DNA of 64,000 nucleotides from Streptococcus gallolyticus subsp. gallolyticus DSM 16831 (GCF_002000985.1 NZ_CP018822.1:824001-888000); one strand, 5' to 3'; positions 7,081-16,088 are shown, numbered from the stretch's first letter. Notes: generated by a model not told the origin, from the sequence alone. A program made the numbers and translations.

Positions 7081-8724
7081 ATGGTAACACGTAATCAATT
7101 TTCAACTTTGGAAATGCGCAAAGCAAGTCCATATTTTTCTGCATTAAAAACTATTGTCGAAACAGCATTTTATGAGAATCAGGTCATTTCAATTAAGACT
7201 TTAGAAGAGGCTTATCAATTGGCATCGAATGCTGCTGGTACAGTGATTCTGGACATGCCTGTCATTCATACGAAGGAACTTGGCTTGCCGTCCTATGCTC
7301 GAGTTTTATTGACAAATTCGGGAGCTGTGGTTGGTAGAACAGCTAAGGCACGTCGTATTTATGGCTTGGATTCAGATGAAGATGAGCGCTTGTTATCCAT
7401 TGTGCGAAGTGCGGTTTATCAAGCCCATAGTCGCAAATTCTATAAAGCAGATGCTATTGTTGGTTTGGATGAAGAGTTTATGGTGCGTGCACATTTGATG
7501 GTGCCTGAGGAAGAAATCAACAATCTCTATTCATGGTTGCTTAATTTTCAGATTTTAGATGAAGAATTTAAAAATCGTTTAAAAGTTTCTAAACGGTATG
7601 ATGAAGATGATATTTTTGTCTTTTTTGATCCTAAATGGTCTCATCCAGATTATCCAGATGGTTTAGCTTATTTTGACACGAATCACAATTGTGTGGCTAT
7701 TTTAGGTTTGAATTATTTTGGAGAATTGAAAAAAGCGACATTAACGTTGGCTTGGGGAACAGCTGCGCGCAATGGCTATGTTTCTTGCCACGGTGGTTTG
7801 AAAATTTTCCAAGGAAAAGAGGAAAAAAATGATTATGTTGCCTCTTTCTTTGGCTTATCTGGTTCAGGAAAGTCAACGCTGACTCATGCTAAGCATAATG
7901 GAAAATACGATATCAAAGTGTTACATGATGATGCCTTTATTATTTCCGAAAAAGATGGCTCATCCATTGCGCTAGAACCGTCTTATTTTGATAAGACCAA
8001 CGATTATCCAACTGGACACCCAGAGCAAGATTTTTTCGTGACTGTTCAAAATTGTGGTGTGACGTTAGATGATAATGGTCGTAAAAAATTGATGACCGAG
8101 GATATTCGTAATGGGAACGGACGTACCGTAAAATCACGTTTTGCAACGCCAAATCGTGTTGACCATATCGAGGAGCCAATTAATGCGATTTTTTGGATTA
8201 TGAAAGACGATTCATTGCCACCTTTAATCAAAATTAATGATCCACTCATGGCAGCGACAATGGGTTGTACATTGATGACAAAACGTTCAAGCGCTGAAAA
8301 TATTGAAGGTAGCAAGCAATCATTAGTTATTGAACCATTTGCAAATCCATTTAGGGTTTATCCTTTGGTCGAAGATTATCAAAAATTCCGTTCATTATTT
8401 GCTAGTGGTGTTGACTGTTATATCATTAATACGGGATTTTACATGGGAAATGGTATTCCAAAAGAAGTTTCTTTAGATATCATTGAAAAAATTGTTGACG
8501 GCAATGCTGATTTTAAGGCTTTTGGTCCAATTGAAGGCTTTGAATATCTGACATTAGAGGACTATCCTGTCCACCGCTTTGATGCGAAATACAAACAATT
8601 GATTCGTTCACGGATGCAAATTCGTTTGAATTTTCTATTGTCTTTCAATCAAAATAACCCTAAACTAGCTCTGCCTGTTGAAGCTATCTCACGTTTGGAA
8701 CGAGTGATTAACAATCTAAAATAA
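7081..8724 (+). CDS. pckA: Phosphoenolpyruvate carboxykinase, ATP-type family (divergent)
   Basis: A 547-residue protein of the ATP-dependent PEP carboxykinase fold. The P-loop FFGLSGSGKSTL (257-268) replaces the usual GLSGTGKTTL, and the kinase-2 motif is HDDAF (282-286) instead of GDDEH. NGYVSCHGG (231-239) corresponds to the SMHCSAN strand, and the ITGFYMG and RYPL-like segments follow. Classic enzymes convert oxaloacetate and PEP with ATP; rumen S. bovis is known to carry PEPCK activity feeding aspartate and succinate-type metabolism. The divergence leaves some doubt on exact nucleotide use. Start after AGGAGGT. Monocistronic with a terminator, and a cre site over its promoter. Codon bias is weaker than in neighbouring gapN. 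Confidence 0.82.
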   Translation: MVTRNQFSTLEMRKASPYFSALKTIVETAFYENQVISIKTLEEAYQLASNAAGTVILDMPVIHTKELGLPSYARVLLTNSGAVVGRTAKARRIYGLDSDEDERLLSIVRSAVYQAHSRKFYKADAIVGLDEEFMVRAHLMVPEEEINNLYSWLLNFQILDEEFKNRLKVSKRYDEDDIFVFFDPKWSHPDYPDGLAYFDTNHNCVAILGLNYFGELKKATLTLAWGTAARNGYVSCHGGLKIFQGKEEKNDYVASFFGLSGSGKSTLTHAKHNGKYDIKVLHDDAFIISEKDGSSIALEPSYFDKTNDYPTGHPEQDFFVTVQNCGVTLDDNGRKKLMTEDIRNGNGRTVKSRFATPNRVDHIEEPINAIFWIMKDDSLPPLIKINDPLMAATMGCTLMTKRSSAENIEGSKQSLVIEPFANPFRVYPLVEDYQKFRSLFASGVDCYIINTGFYMGNGIPKEVSLDIIEKIVDGNADFKAFGPIEGFEYLTLEDYPVHRFDAKYKQLIRSRMQIRLNFLLSFNQNNPKLALPVEAISRLERVINNLK

Positions 8725-8756
8725 GGTCATATTCTTACAAAACTATTTATTCGATG

Positions 8757-8785
8757 AAAAAGTACCCCTAGCGGGTACTTTTTTT
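8757..8785 (+). terminator. Terminator of pckA
   Basis: Stem AAGTACCC / GGGTACTT with 5-nt loop, preceded by A and followed by T runs. Confidence 0.9.
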
Positions 8786-8929
8786 GATGCTTTTTAATAA
8801 AAATACAATTTTTAACTAATAATTATAAACAAGGTAATTCCTAGTATTTATCACATTATTTGTCAATAAATCTGACTATAAATGTTTTATATATATACCT
8901 ATAACTATAAAATATGGTAAAAATAAAAG

Positions 8930-8944
8930 AATTTTCAGAAAATG
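8930..8944 (+). promoter_or_regulatory. CodY-like box upstream of the cell-wall protease
   Basis: AATTTTCAGAAAATG matches 14 of 15 positions of the CodY consensus. CodY represses peptide-scavenging proteases in lactococci and streptococci when branched-chain amino acids are plentiful, so the position is meaningful. Confidence 0.7.
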
Positions 8945-8981
8945 ATTGATTTTTTAATAAACTTGTGTTTTAATGTTTTTT

Positions 8982-9002
8982 ATATTGACGAGCCGTCAAT
9001 AT
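8982..9002 (+). promoter_or_regulatory. 21-bp palindrome before the protease gene
   Basis: Perfect 9-bp inverted repeat, ATATTGACG and CGTCAATAT, separated by AGC, ending 15 bases before the ribosome-binding site. It may be an operator or a 5'-leader hairpin. The rest of the 300-base gap before the gene holds the pckA terminator and the CodY-like box, otherwise only AT-rich sequence. Confidence 0.5.
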
Positions 9003-9028
9003 GAAATAACCATTTTGGGAGGTTTATT

Positions 9029-12000
9029 ATGGATAAGAAAGAGAGATTCTCTTTTAGGAAGTACAAGGTCGGACTAGTTTCAGTCCTTGTGGGAGCTGTC
9101 TTTTTGGCAGCAGGTGCAGGTCGTGTTTCGGCTGATGAGTTGTCAAAAGCAGCAGGAGTAAGTCAAACAGACCCTGCTTCTAATATTGAGCAAGTGGTGC
9201 AGGCAACAGAAAGTTCAAGCACAGCTGATTTTGCTCAAGTGGCATCAGTAGAAACGACGATTGAAGCAAGTAGGGTTGAAAGCACGGCGACAGCTAGTAC
9301 AACAGCAGATGAAGTGGCATTAGCTTCTAAAACGCAGGAGACAGTATCAGAAGAACTTTCTAGCCCAGCTGCTACATCAGAAGCGACTGCTGTTGGTAAT
9401 GTGGCTAATGCGCAAGAGAGTAGTGCTTCGAGTGAAGTTGCTGAAGAAATAGCACAAGATGTTGAAGCATCTGCAGCAAGTGTTTCTAGTGAAGTGGTTA
9501 CTGAAGTAACAGAAAAAGCTCAACCAGAAGAGCAAACACTTGATTCTGCAACACCTCAAAGTATTGATAGTGACGAGCTTATTACAGTTCCAGAGGCTTG
9601 GGAGAGCGGCTATAAAGGACAAGGAACAATCGTTGCTATTATCGATTCAGGTTTGGATGTTGACCATGATGTTTTACACATTTCAGACCTTTCTACCGCT
9701 AAATATGGTAGCGAAGAAGAAATTGAAGCAGCTAAAGCCGCAGCTGGTATTACCTATGGGAAATGGTTTAATGATAAAGTTGTCTTTGGATACAACTATG
9801 TTGACGGAAATACGATTTTAAAAGAAGGTGAAGAAGCTTCACACGGTATGCACGTTACGGGGATTGCAACAGGAAATCCTACCAAAGCTTTGGGTGATGA
9901 ATACATTTATGGTGTGGCACCAGAAGCTCAAGTCATTTTCTTACGTGTTTTCTCAGATTTGAAATCATCGACTGGTCCAGCACTTTACGTTCGTGCAATT
10001 GAAGACGCTGTGAAATTGGGTGCGGACTCTATCAACCTTAGTCTTGGAAGTACAACAGGCTCTGAAGTTAATATTGAACAAACATTAATTGACGCTGTAA
10101 AGGCAGCTCAAAAGGCTGGTGTTAACGTCGTTTTCGCTGCTGGTAATGAAGGTGCTTTTGGGGACAGTATTAATCCGTCAGCAGAAAATCCTGATTATGG
10201 TCTTGTTGGCAATCCATCAACAACACAAGATGTTATCTCTGTTGCTTCTTACAACAATAGCATTACACGTAGCAATGTAGTGACATTTGTTGGAATGGAA
10301 GATAATGCTGAGCTTAACAATGGTAAGAGTTCATTTACCAATCCAGATAAAAGTGATAAGAAATTTGAAAATGGCAAAGCTTATGATTATGTCTATGTTG
10401 GAACAGGGACAGCAGAGGAACTTGAAGGTGTCGATTTAACAGGAAAACTTGCTCTTATCCAACGTGGTGGTTTAACATTTTCTGAAAAAATTGCGAATGC
10501 GACAGCACATGGTGCCGAAGGTGTTATCATCTTTAACAACGACCCAGATGGTTCAAATGTTAGCATGGCAATTGATGATACAGCGATTGCGATTCCGTCA
10601 GCATTTATCCCATATAAATTTGGTATCGAGCTAGCAAAAGGCGGCTATCAAATTAAATTTAGCGATGTTGCTGAAAAATTTGACAATCCAGGAGCAGGTA
10701 AATTTTCTAGCTTTAGTAGCTGGGGATTGACGACGGATGGTGCGCTAAAACCTGACGTTGCTGCACCAGGTGGCAGTATTTATTCATCTTACAATAATGA
10801 TAAATACGGTTCGATGAGTGGTACAAGTATGGCATCACCTCATGTTGCAGGTGTAGTTGCTTTGGTGAAACAATACCTTAAAGAAAATTTCCACGAAAAA
10901 TCAGATGAAGAAGTTGGTTACCTTGTCAAAGCCTTGATTATGAGTACAGCTAAGGCACATTATGATAAAGAAGCACAAGCTTACACATCACCACGTCAAC
11001 AAGGTGCAGGGCTTGTTGATACGGCATCAGCAGTTAGCACAGGACTTTATGTGACTGGTGATGATGGTTATGGTAGTGTTACGCTCGGAAATGTTGGCGA
11101 TACCTTTACATTTGATGTAACTATTCATAATATTGGTGACCAAGATAAAACCTTAACTTACGAAACTAATCTAGGTACGGATACGGTTGAAAATGGGGAA
11201 ATTACGCTAGCACCACGTCAATTGTCAACGACAACAGGTCATACGATTACTGTTAAAGCTAATAGCTCAGAGACAATCACGATTACTGTGGATGCTAGTC
11301 AATTTGCGGAATTATTGAGCAAAGAAATGCCAAATGGTTATTACCTTGAAGGCTTTGTTCGCTTCTTAGACCCAACTGATCTAGCAGAAGTTGTCAGCAT
11401 TCCATATGTTGGTTTCAGAGGTGATTTCCAAAATCTAGCTGTTGTTGAAACACCTGTCTATCAACTGGTATCTGATGGTAAAGACGGTTTCTACTTTGAA
11501 GTTAGTGATGACCATGTCGTTGAAAGTGGTGATGCAACGACTTCGCTTCTGACAAATAATGCTGGAAGTGGTTATTATAAAGTGCTTGGTACTTATTCTA
11601 ATGATGATGGTGATTTTGTCCTACAATTAGATGAAAATGGTCAACCGTACTTAGCAATTTCACCAGACGGCGATGGTAATCAAGATTATGTCTTGTTTAA
11701 AGGTGTTTTCTTGAGAAATTATACAAATGCGACAGCAGCTGTTTATGCGGCAGATGATGTTAATTTTGAAAATCCATTGTGGGAAAGTGGCGATTCGTCA
11801 GGCATTAAAAATTATTATAAAAAAGCTAGTGTATTATATGCAACACGGTGGGATGGTAAAGACCAAGACGGTCACGACCTAGCTGACGGTAAGTATAAAT
11901 ATGTTTTGACTTATTATCCAGAAGTTATCGGCGCAGATGCACAGCATTTAGCCTTTGATGTGATTGTTGACCGCAAAGAACCGATTATCACAACGGCGAC

Positions 12001-13750
12001 TTATGATGAAAATACATTGACCTTTACGCCACGTAAGGCTCTTGACCCAGATGGTTCGGGCGTCTTTAAAGATAGCATTTTTTACTACGCAGAAAATGAA
12101 AAAGGTGAAGTTGAACAAGTCTATCTCACACCGAATGCTGACGGCTCATTTACGTTGCCACTTGACTTGGCTGACATTGAAGATTTCTACTATGCTGTTG
12201 AGGATTACGCAGGAAATGTCGCTTATGCAAAAGTAGAAGATTTGATTAACGTTGGTAATGATAGCGGTCGTGTGACTGTTAACCTGTTGAATGATGAAAC
12301 AAAAGGCAATAGTTATGTCGATTATACTTTCATTATCAAAGACGCTAAAGGCGATATTGTTACTGATTTGCATTTCTTTGGTGAAGATTTGACAACGGTT
12401 GATTTACCTTTTGGCGATTATACTGTTGAACTTGCGCTTTATGATGAAGAGTGGGCAGAGCTTGCTGGTCCAACTAGTCAAAAAGTAAGTATTTCAGAGA
12501 CTGATAGTTATAAGACCGTTGATTTCTTTGTTCACACTTTCAGCAAAGCAGCATTGGTGCTTGATTTCGATAAAGATTTGCCTAAGGGAACTGACGTTAC
12601 AATTGTTAATAAAGACGGAAAAGTAACTAGTGTTCCAGCAGCCCGTTATGTAAAAACGGATTATGGTAAAGATGTTTACGTTGGCGATTACACATTGGCA
12701 TTGAATTTACCAGAGGGCTATGAAATTTATGAGGACCCTGACTTTACAGTCCTTTATGGCAAACAAAACCGTGTGAAATTCAGTGTGATTGATAAGACAG
12801 GTTTGATTTCAGAAACAAATGCAACAGCTGATTTAGAGAAAGAAGCACGTTATTATAACGCATCATTAGCTAAATTGTTGACTTATCGTGATGCGCTAAC
12901 AAGTGCTCAAACAATCTTGTCGGAAAAACATACACAAGCAGAAATAGATGCCGCCTTGGCTAACTTGCAAGTGGCGACAGCAGCTCTTGACGGTGAAGAA
13001 ACACAATACCAAGCCTTGACTGATGAAAGCGACCGTTATGTTGGTGTTCAAGCAGACCCTGCTTATTATAATGCTAGTGCGTCATCACGCATTACTTATG
13101 ATACACTTTATCGTTCTGCTAAATTTATCTTGGCAAAAGCTCAAACAACTCAAGAAGAAGTCGATACAGCCTTGGCTGATTTGGTTGCTGCGCGTGAAGC
13201 CTTGGACGGACAAGCAACAGACTTTACAGCTTTGCGTGATTTGTCAGCTAAATCTGCAGTCCTTAAAGTGACAGCCGCTAAATACCAAAATGCCAGCGAA
13301 ACTGTCAAAGACGCTTACGACCAAGCCCTTGAAGAAGCACTTGCTGTTTTAGCAAATGAAGGTGCAACTCAAGGAGAAGTAGATGCAGCCTTGGCTAATT
13401 TGAAAGCAGCTGAAAAAGCTCTAGACGGTCAAGAAATTATCGAGGACACTGATGTTCCGAAAGAAGAATCTCTCATTCCTGAAGAGGTCATCAAACCAGA
13501 AACACCACCGAAAGTGGAACCGCAGGTCAGTGAAAACGAGATAGGAGGAGAGGTAGCTGCCCTAGGGGTCGTAACCGTTCATAAAGAAGTTAAAGCTTCA
13601 ACTCCTGCTAAACCTTTGGCAAGTTCAAAAGCAACCGACGAGCTCCCTCAAACATCAAGCGTTACACAAAATTATCTTCTTGCTCTCGGCTTTACTTTAG
13701 TGACACTAACAGCAGGCATCTGGAAACGAAGAAAAGTCTCTAAAGACTAA
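9029..13750 (+). CDS. Cell-wall-anchored subtilisin-family serine protease (C5a-peptidase/lactocepin type)
   Basis: A 1573-residue surface protease. Order: YSIRK-like signal peptide (FRKYKVGLVSVLVG, cleavage near residue 36); a Ser/Ala/Glu-rich prosegment to about 180; S8 catalytic domain with Asp206 (IIDSGLD), His272 (SHGMHVTG) and Ser600 (GTSMASPH), interrupted by a PA domain at about 440-555; Fn3-like domain from about 670; further beta-rich domains (SPDGDGNQD near 880); three FIVAR-like helical repeats at about 1271-1470; Pro/Glu linker; and sorting signal LPQTS (1539-1543), hydrophobic segment and RRK tail. It should cut proteins for peptide supply or host factors such as C5a; the substrate cannot be read from sequence. 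Sortase motif ends in Ser, not Gly. Start has GGGAGG. Monocistronic, likely CodY-controlled. Confidence 0.93.
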   Translation: MDKKERFSFRKYKVGLVSVLVGAVFLAAGAGRVSADELSKAAGVSQTDPASNIEQVVQATESSSTADFAQVASVETTIEASRVESTATASTTADEVALASKTQETVSEELSSPAATSEATAVGNVANAQESSASSEVAEEIAQDVEASAASVSSEVVTEVTEKAQPEEQTLDSATPQSIDSDELITVPEAWESGYKGQGTIVAIIDSGLDVDHDVLHISDLSTAKYGSEEEIEAAKAAAGITYGKWFNDKVVFGYNYVDGNTILKEGEEASHGMHVTGIATGNPTKALGDEYIYGVAPEAQVIFLRVFSDLKSSTGPALYVRAIEDAVKLGADSINLSLGSTTGSEVNIEQTLIDAVKAAQKAGVNVVFAAGNEGAFGDSINPSAENPDYGLVGNPSTTQDVISVASYNNSITRSNVVTFVGMEDNAELNNGKSSFTNPDKSDKKFENGKAYDYVYVGTGTAEELEGVDLTGKLALIQRGGLTFSEKIANATAHGAEGVIIFNNDPDGSNVSMAIDDTAIAIPSAFIPYKFGIELAKGGYQIKFSDVAEKFDNPGAGKFSSFSSWGLTTDGALKPDVAAPGGSIYSSYNNDKYGSMSGTSMASPHVAGVVALVKQYLKENFHEKSDEEVGYLVKALIMSTAKAHYDKEAQAYTSPRQQGAGLVDTASAVSTGLYVTGDDGYGSVTLGNVGDTFTFDVTIHNIGDQDKTLTYETNLGTDTVENGEITLAPRQLSTTTGHTITVKANSSETITITVDASQFAELLSKEMPNGYYLEGFVRFLDPTDLAEVVSIPYVGFRGDFQNLAVVETPVYQLVSDGKDGFYFEVSDDHVVESGDATTSLLTNNAGSGYYKVLGTYSNDDGDFVLQLDENGQPYLAISPDGDGNQDYVLFKGVFLRNYTNATAAVYAADDVNFENPLWESGDSSGIKNYYKKASVLYATRWDGKDQDGHDLADGKYKYVLTYYPEVIGADAQHLAFDVIVDRKEPIITTATYDENTLTFTPRKALDPDGSGVFKDSIFYYAENEKGEVEQVYLTPNADGSFTLPLDLADIEDFYYAVEDYAGNVAYAKVEDLINVGNDSGRVTVNLLNDETKGNSYVDYTFIIKDAKGDIVTDLHFFGEDLTTVDLPFGDYTVELALYDEEWAELAGPTSQKVSISETDSYKTVDFFVHTFSKAALVLDFDKDLPKGTDVTIVNKDGKVTSVPAARYVKTDYGKDVYVGDYTLALNLPEGYEIYEDPDFTVLYGKQNRVKFSVIDKTGLISETNATADLEKEARYYNASLAKLLTYRDALTSAQTILSEKHTQAEIDAALANLQVATAALDGEETQYQALTDESDRYVGVQADPAYYNASASSRITYDTLYRSAKFILAKAQTTQEEVDTALADLVAAREALDGQATDFTALRDLSAKSAVLKVTAAKYQNASETVKDAYDQALEEALAVLANEGATQGEVDAALANLKAAEKALDGQEIIEDTDVPKEESLIPEEVIKPETPPKVEPQVSENEIGGEVAALGVVTVHKEVKASTPAKPLASSKATDELPQTSSVTQNYLLALGFTLVTLTAGIWKRRKVSKD

Positions 13751-13784
13751 TAAATTTAAGTTTAGTCATCCCTTCCTCTAACAA

Positions 13785-13830
13785 AAAAAGCACATCTGAA
13801 AGAGAAAATTCTCAATCGGGTGTGCTTTTT
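13785..13830. terminator. Bidirectional terminator between protease and helicase genes
   Basis: AAAAAGCACA / TGTGCTTTTT outer stem with an inner GAGAA/TTCTC stem; T runs on both strands serve the convergent genes. Confidence 0.85.
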
Positions 13831-13845
13831 GAGTGTATTGAACGC

Positions 13846-14931
13846 TTATTTTTTCAAATGAAGTCCTTGATTTTTAAGATAAACTTCTGAGACTTGAGCG
13901 TATTTTTTTAGTTTTTTCAATTCTTCTTTGTGCGTAATGAAAGTAATGACAACGCCAGCTTTTCCCATACGTCCAGTTCTTCCTGCACGATGAGTATAGA
14001 CTTCTTTATCACGAGCGAGGTCAAAATTGATAACGTATTCGAGATTTTCAATATCAATCCCACGGGCAACTAAATCAGTTGCCAACAGTAGTGAAATGTC
14101 ATGATTTTTGAATTTTTCAAGAATGACTTTACGGAATTTGACATTAATATCAGAAGCCAAAGAAACAGCAGAAACACGATTAAATTGGAGACGTTCTTCA
14201 GTAGCTCCTAAATCTGAAAGACTGTTGAAAAAGACCAAGCCACGGAATTCTGGAATATTTGAAAATTTGCGGAGTAATTCAAGGCGGTCACGTTTATCAA
14301 CGGTAATGTAATAATGAGCGATTTGTTCCAGCTTTTGGTCAGACAAATCAATCGTCAACGTATTTTCAGCGAGTGCGTCAGCGTCAACTTTATTGGTTGC
14401 ACTCATGTAAACCATTTGGTGGTCACGTGGAACACGGTTGATGATATTTTCAACAAAATGATATTGAGAGTCACCTAGCAATTCATCAAATTCATCCAAA
14501 ACGATTGTGTCAACGTTCATCATTTTGATTTTTTTGAGCTTGACTAACTCGAAAACACGCCCAGGTGTTCCGATAAGAATTTCTGGACCTTTTTTCAAAC
14601 GTTCGATTTGACGTTTTTGACTAGAACCAGAAATGAATAGCTGTGCTGTAAGATTTAGAGGCTCAGCCCATGTTTTAGTTACCTCAAAAATTTGCCCTGC
14701 TAGTTCGGTATTTGGTGCTAAAATCAATAATTGTTGTGATTTTTTGGGTGTCACATTTAAAAGTGTTGGGAAAAGATAAGCTAGTGTCTTACCTGTACCA
14801 GTTGGGCTGACACCAAGGACATTATCACCTTGTGAAATAGGCTCGAAAATTTGTTTTTGAATAGCTGTTAGCTCGCTAAATTTCAGATTAGCTAACTGCT
14901 CTTGCCAGACTTGTGGAAATTGTGAAATCAT
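13846..14931 (-). CDS. DEAD-box-family RNA helicase with DEFD Walker B
   Basis: A 361-residue, minimal two-domain superfamily 2 helicase without C-terminal extension. Motifs: Q-motif region FSELTAIQKQIF, Walker A PTGTGKT (43-49), GTPGR (121-125), Walker B as DEFD (146-149) in place of DEAD, SAT (177-179), and in the second domain ATDLVARGID and HRAGRTGRMG. ATP-dependent RNA unwinding, for instance in ribosome assembly or mRNA decay, is expected. The A-to-F change in DEAD is unusual but keeps the metal- and water-binding D-E..D residues. Start after AAAGGAAAC; promoter TATAAT lies about 35 bases upstream within a 10-bp inverted repeat (arms 14941-14950 and 14970-14979). Confidence 0.88.
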   Translation of the reverse strand: MISQFPQVWQEQLANLKFSELTAIQKQIFEPISQGDNVLGVSPTGTGKTLAYLFPTLLNVTPKKSQQLLILAPNTELAGQIFEVTKTWAEPLNLTAQLFISGSSQKRQIERLKKGPEILIGTPGRVFELVKLKKIKMMNVDTIVLDEFDELLGDSQYHFVENIINRVPRDHQMVYMSATNKVDADALAENTLTIDLSDQKLEQIAHYYITVDKRDRLELLRKFSNIPEFRGLVFFNSLSDLGATEERLQFNRVSAVSLASDINVKFRKVILEKFKNHDISLLLATDLVARGIDIENLEYVINFDLARDKEVYTHRAGRTGRMGKAGVVITFITHKEELKKLKKYAQVSEVYLKNQGLHLKK

Positions 14932-15083
14932 AAGTTTCCTTTTCTATGTTTGTAATCTTCACCTATTATAACATAGAAAGGGAAACTTTTTTTATTTCGT
15001 GAATAAGTAAGAGTTTTCAGCATTTAAAAAATGGTAAAAATGTAGTAGAATAGATAGGAAATATTTTTGATTTGGAGTAATAA

Positions 15084-15704
15084 ATGCGTAAAAAACCTAT
15101 TATTATTGGTGTGACTGGTGGCTCTGGTGGTGGAAAAACCAGTGTTTCAAAGGCTATTTTGGCGAATTTTAAAGACCAAAAGATTGCGATGATTCAACAT
15201 GATTCTTACTATAAAGACCAAAGTCATCTGACATTTGAAGAACGCGTGTCAACCAATTATGACCACCCACTTGCTTTTGATACGGATTTGATGATTGAGC
15301 ACATCAATGAACTCATTGCAGGGCGTCCTGTTGATATTCCAATTTATGATTACACACAACATACGCGTAGCGAAAAAACATATCGCCAAGAACCACAAGA
15401 TGTTTTTATTGTCGAAGGAATCTTGGTTCTTGAAGATAAACGTCTTCGTGATTTAATGGATATTAAATTATTTGTTGATACCGATGACGATATCCGTATT
15501 ATTCGCCGTATCAAACGTGATATGGAAGAACGTGGACGTAGCCTTGACAGCGTTATTGACCAATACACATCAGTTGTTAAGCCAATGTACCACCAATTCA
15601 TCGAACCAACAAAACGTTATGCAGACATTATCATCCCAGAAGGAGCATCAAACGTTGTCGCTATCGACCTTATCAACACTAAAATCGCAACTATTTTAGA
15701 ATGA
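15084..15704 (+). CDS. udk: Uridine kinase
   Basis: A 206-residue P-loop kinase that phosphorylates uridine and cytidine to UMP and CMP in pyrimidine salvage. Walker A is GGSGGGKTS (residues 12-20); QHDSYYKD and the [19 protein letters not shown] and VEGILVLED segments form the uridine-binding family signature; [13 protein letters not shown] is the lid. Length is typical. Start after GGAG. Monocistronic: convergent with nothing, followed by a terminator before the leu region. Confidence 0.97.
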   Translation: MRKKPIIIGVTGGSGGGKTSVSKAILANFKDQKIAMIQHDSYYKDQSHLTFEERVSTNYDHPLAFDTDLMIEHINELIAGRPVDIPIYDYTQHTRSEKTYRQEPQDVFIVEGILVLEDKRLRDLMDIKLFVDTDDDIRIIRRIKRDMEERGRSLDSVIDQYTSVVKPMYHQFIEPTKRYADIIIPEGASNVVAIDLINTKIATILE

Positions 15705-15725
15705 TTTGTAGTGAATAGAGAATCT

Positions 15726-15755
15726 AGACACCGAGCTAAGTTTGGTGTCTTTTTA
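15726..15755 (+). terminator. Terminator of udk
   Basis: Stem AGACACC / GGTGTCT with T run. Confidence 0.85.
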
Positions 15756-15813
15756 TAACCAATCAACAGAAAAAAGTCTCTTTTTCAGCTAAGTTATCAA
15801 CTATTTTGTAAAA

Positions 15814-15837
15814 ATCTCAGAAAGTATTCAGAAAATT
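15814..15837 (+). promoter_or_regulatory. Tandem CodY-like boxes upstream of leuA
   Basis: AGTATTCAGAAAATT (15823-15837) matches 13 of 15 positions of the CodY consensus; a weaker overlapping 11 of 15 match begins nine bases earlier. They lie about 20 bases before the -35, a classic position for CodY control of branched-chain amino acid genes. Confidence 0.65.
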
Positions 15838-15858
15838 TATTTTATTTGGATTATTCTG

Positions 15859-15887
15859 TTGACTTTTATTCTAGAAAAGAGTATTAT
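15859..15887 (+). promoter_or_regulatory. Promoter of the leu operon
   Basis: TTGACT, 17-nt spacer, TATTAT. Transcription would start near 15894, about 30 bases before the leader peptide. Confidence 0.75.
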
Positions 15888-15923
15888 GTAAAAAAACGAA
15901 AAACATCGAAGGGAATTAAGTCA

Positions 15924-15971
15924 ATGACATTCGCAAATATGACAGTCTTGCTATTGCGTAATGAGGGCTAG
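15924..15971 (+). CDS. leu leader peptide (15 residues)
   Basis: ATG to TAG encodes MTFANMTVLLLRNEG, with three consecutive leucine codons (TTG CTA TTG, residues 9-11) after a valine. A GAAGGG ribosome-binding site lies 10 bases upstream. Its stop overlaps the first RNA hairpin of an attenuator. The layout is that of amino-acid-sensing leader peptides: ribosomes stalling at the leucine codons when charged tRNA-Leu is scarce would alter downstream folding. No T-box motif is present, so this peptide is the likely leucine sensor. Function inferred from layout. Confidence 0.8.
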   Translation: MTFANMTVLLLRNEG

Positions 15972-16046
15972 TGCATGAAAGCATTAGTCCTGTTTGGCTT
16001 ACCAAGCGGGATAAAAAACATCTCGCTTGTCCGTGAGATGTTTTTA
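15964..16046 (+). promoter_or_regulatory. Leucine attenuator RNA: pause hairpin, antiterminator, terminator
   Basis: Hairpin 1: AGGGCTAGTGC (15964-15974) pairs with GCATTAGTCCT (15981-15991), all Watson-Crick or G-U. Antiterminator: AAGCGGGA (16004-16011) with TCTCGCTT (16021-16028). Terminator: ACATCTC (16018-16024) with GAGATGT (16035-16041) followed by TTTTTATTTTTAT. Antiterminator and terminator share TCTC and are mutually exclusive. The terminator lies about 40 bases before leuA. Confidence 0.78.
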
Positions 16047-16088
16047 TTTTTATCTTAATGCTTTTGTTAATATTAGAAAGAGGTTACT

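Noticed and set aside
12841..13437. Possible DNA tandem repeat in the protease 3' part
   Set aside because: Similarity is at protein level (FIVAR-like helical repeats) and degenerate in DNA; part of the protein domain structure, not a mobile or unstable repeat.
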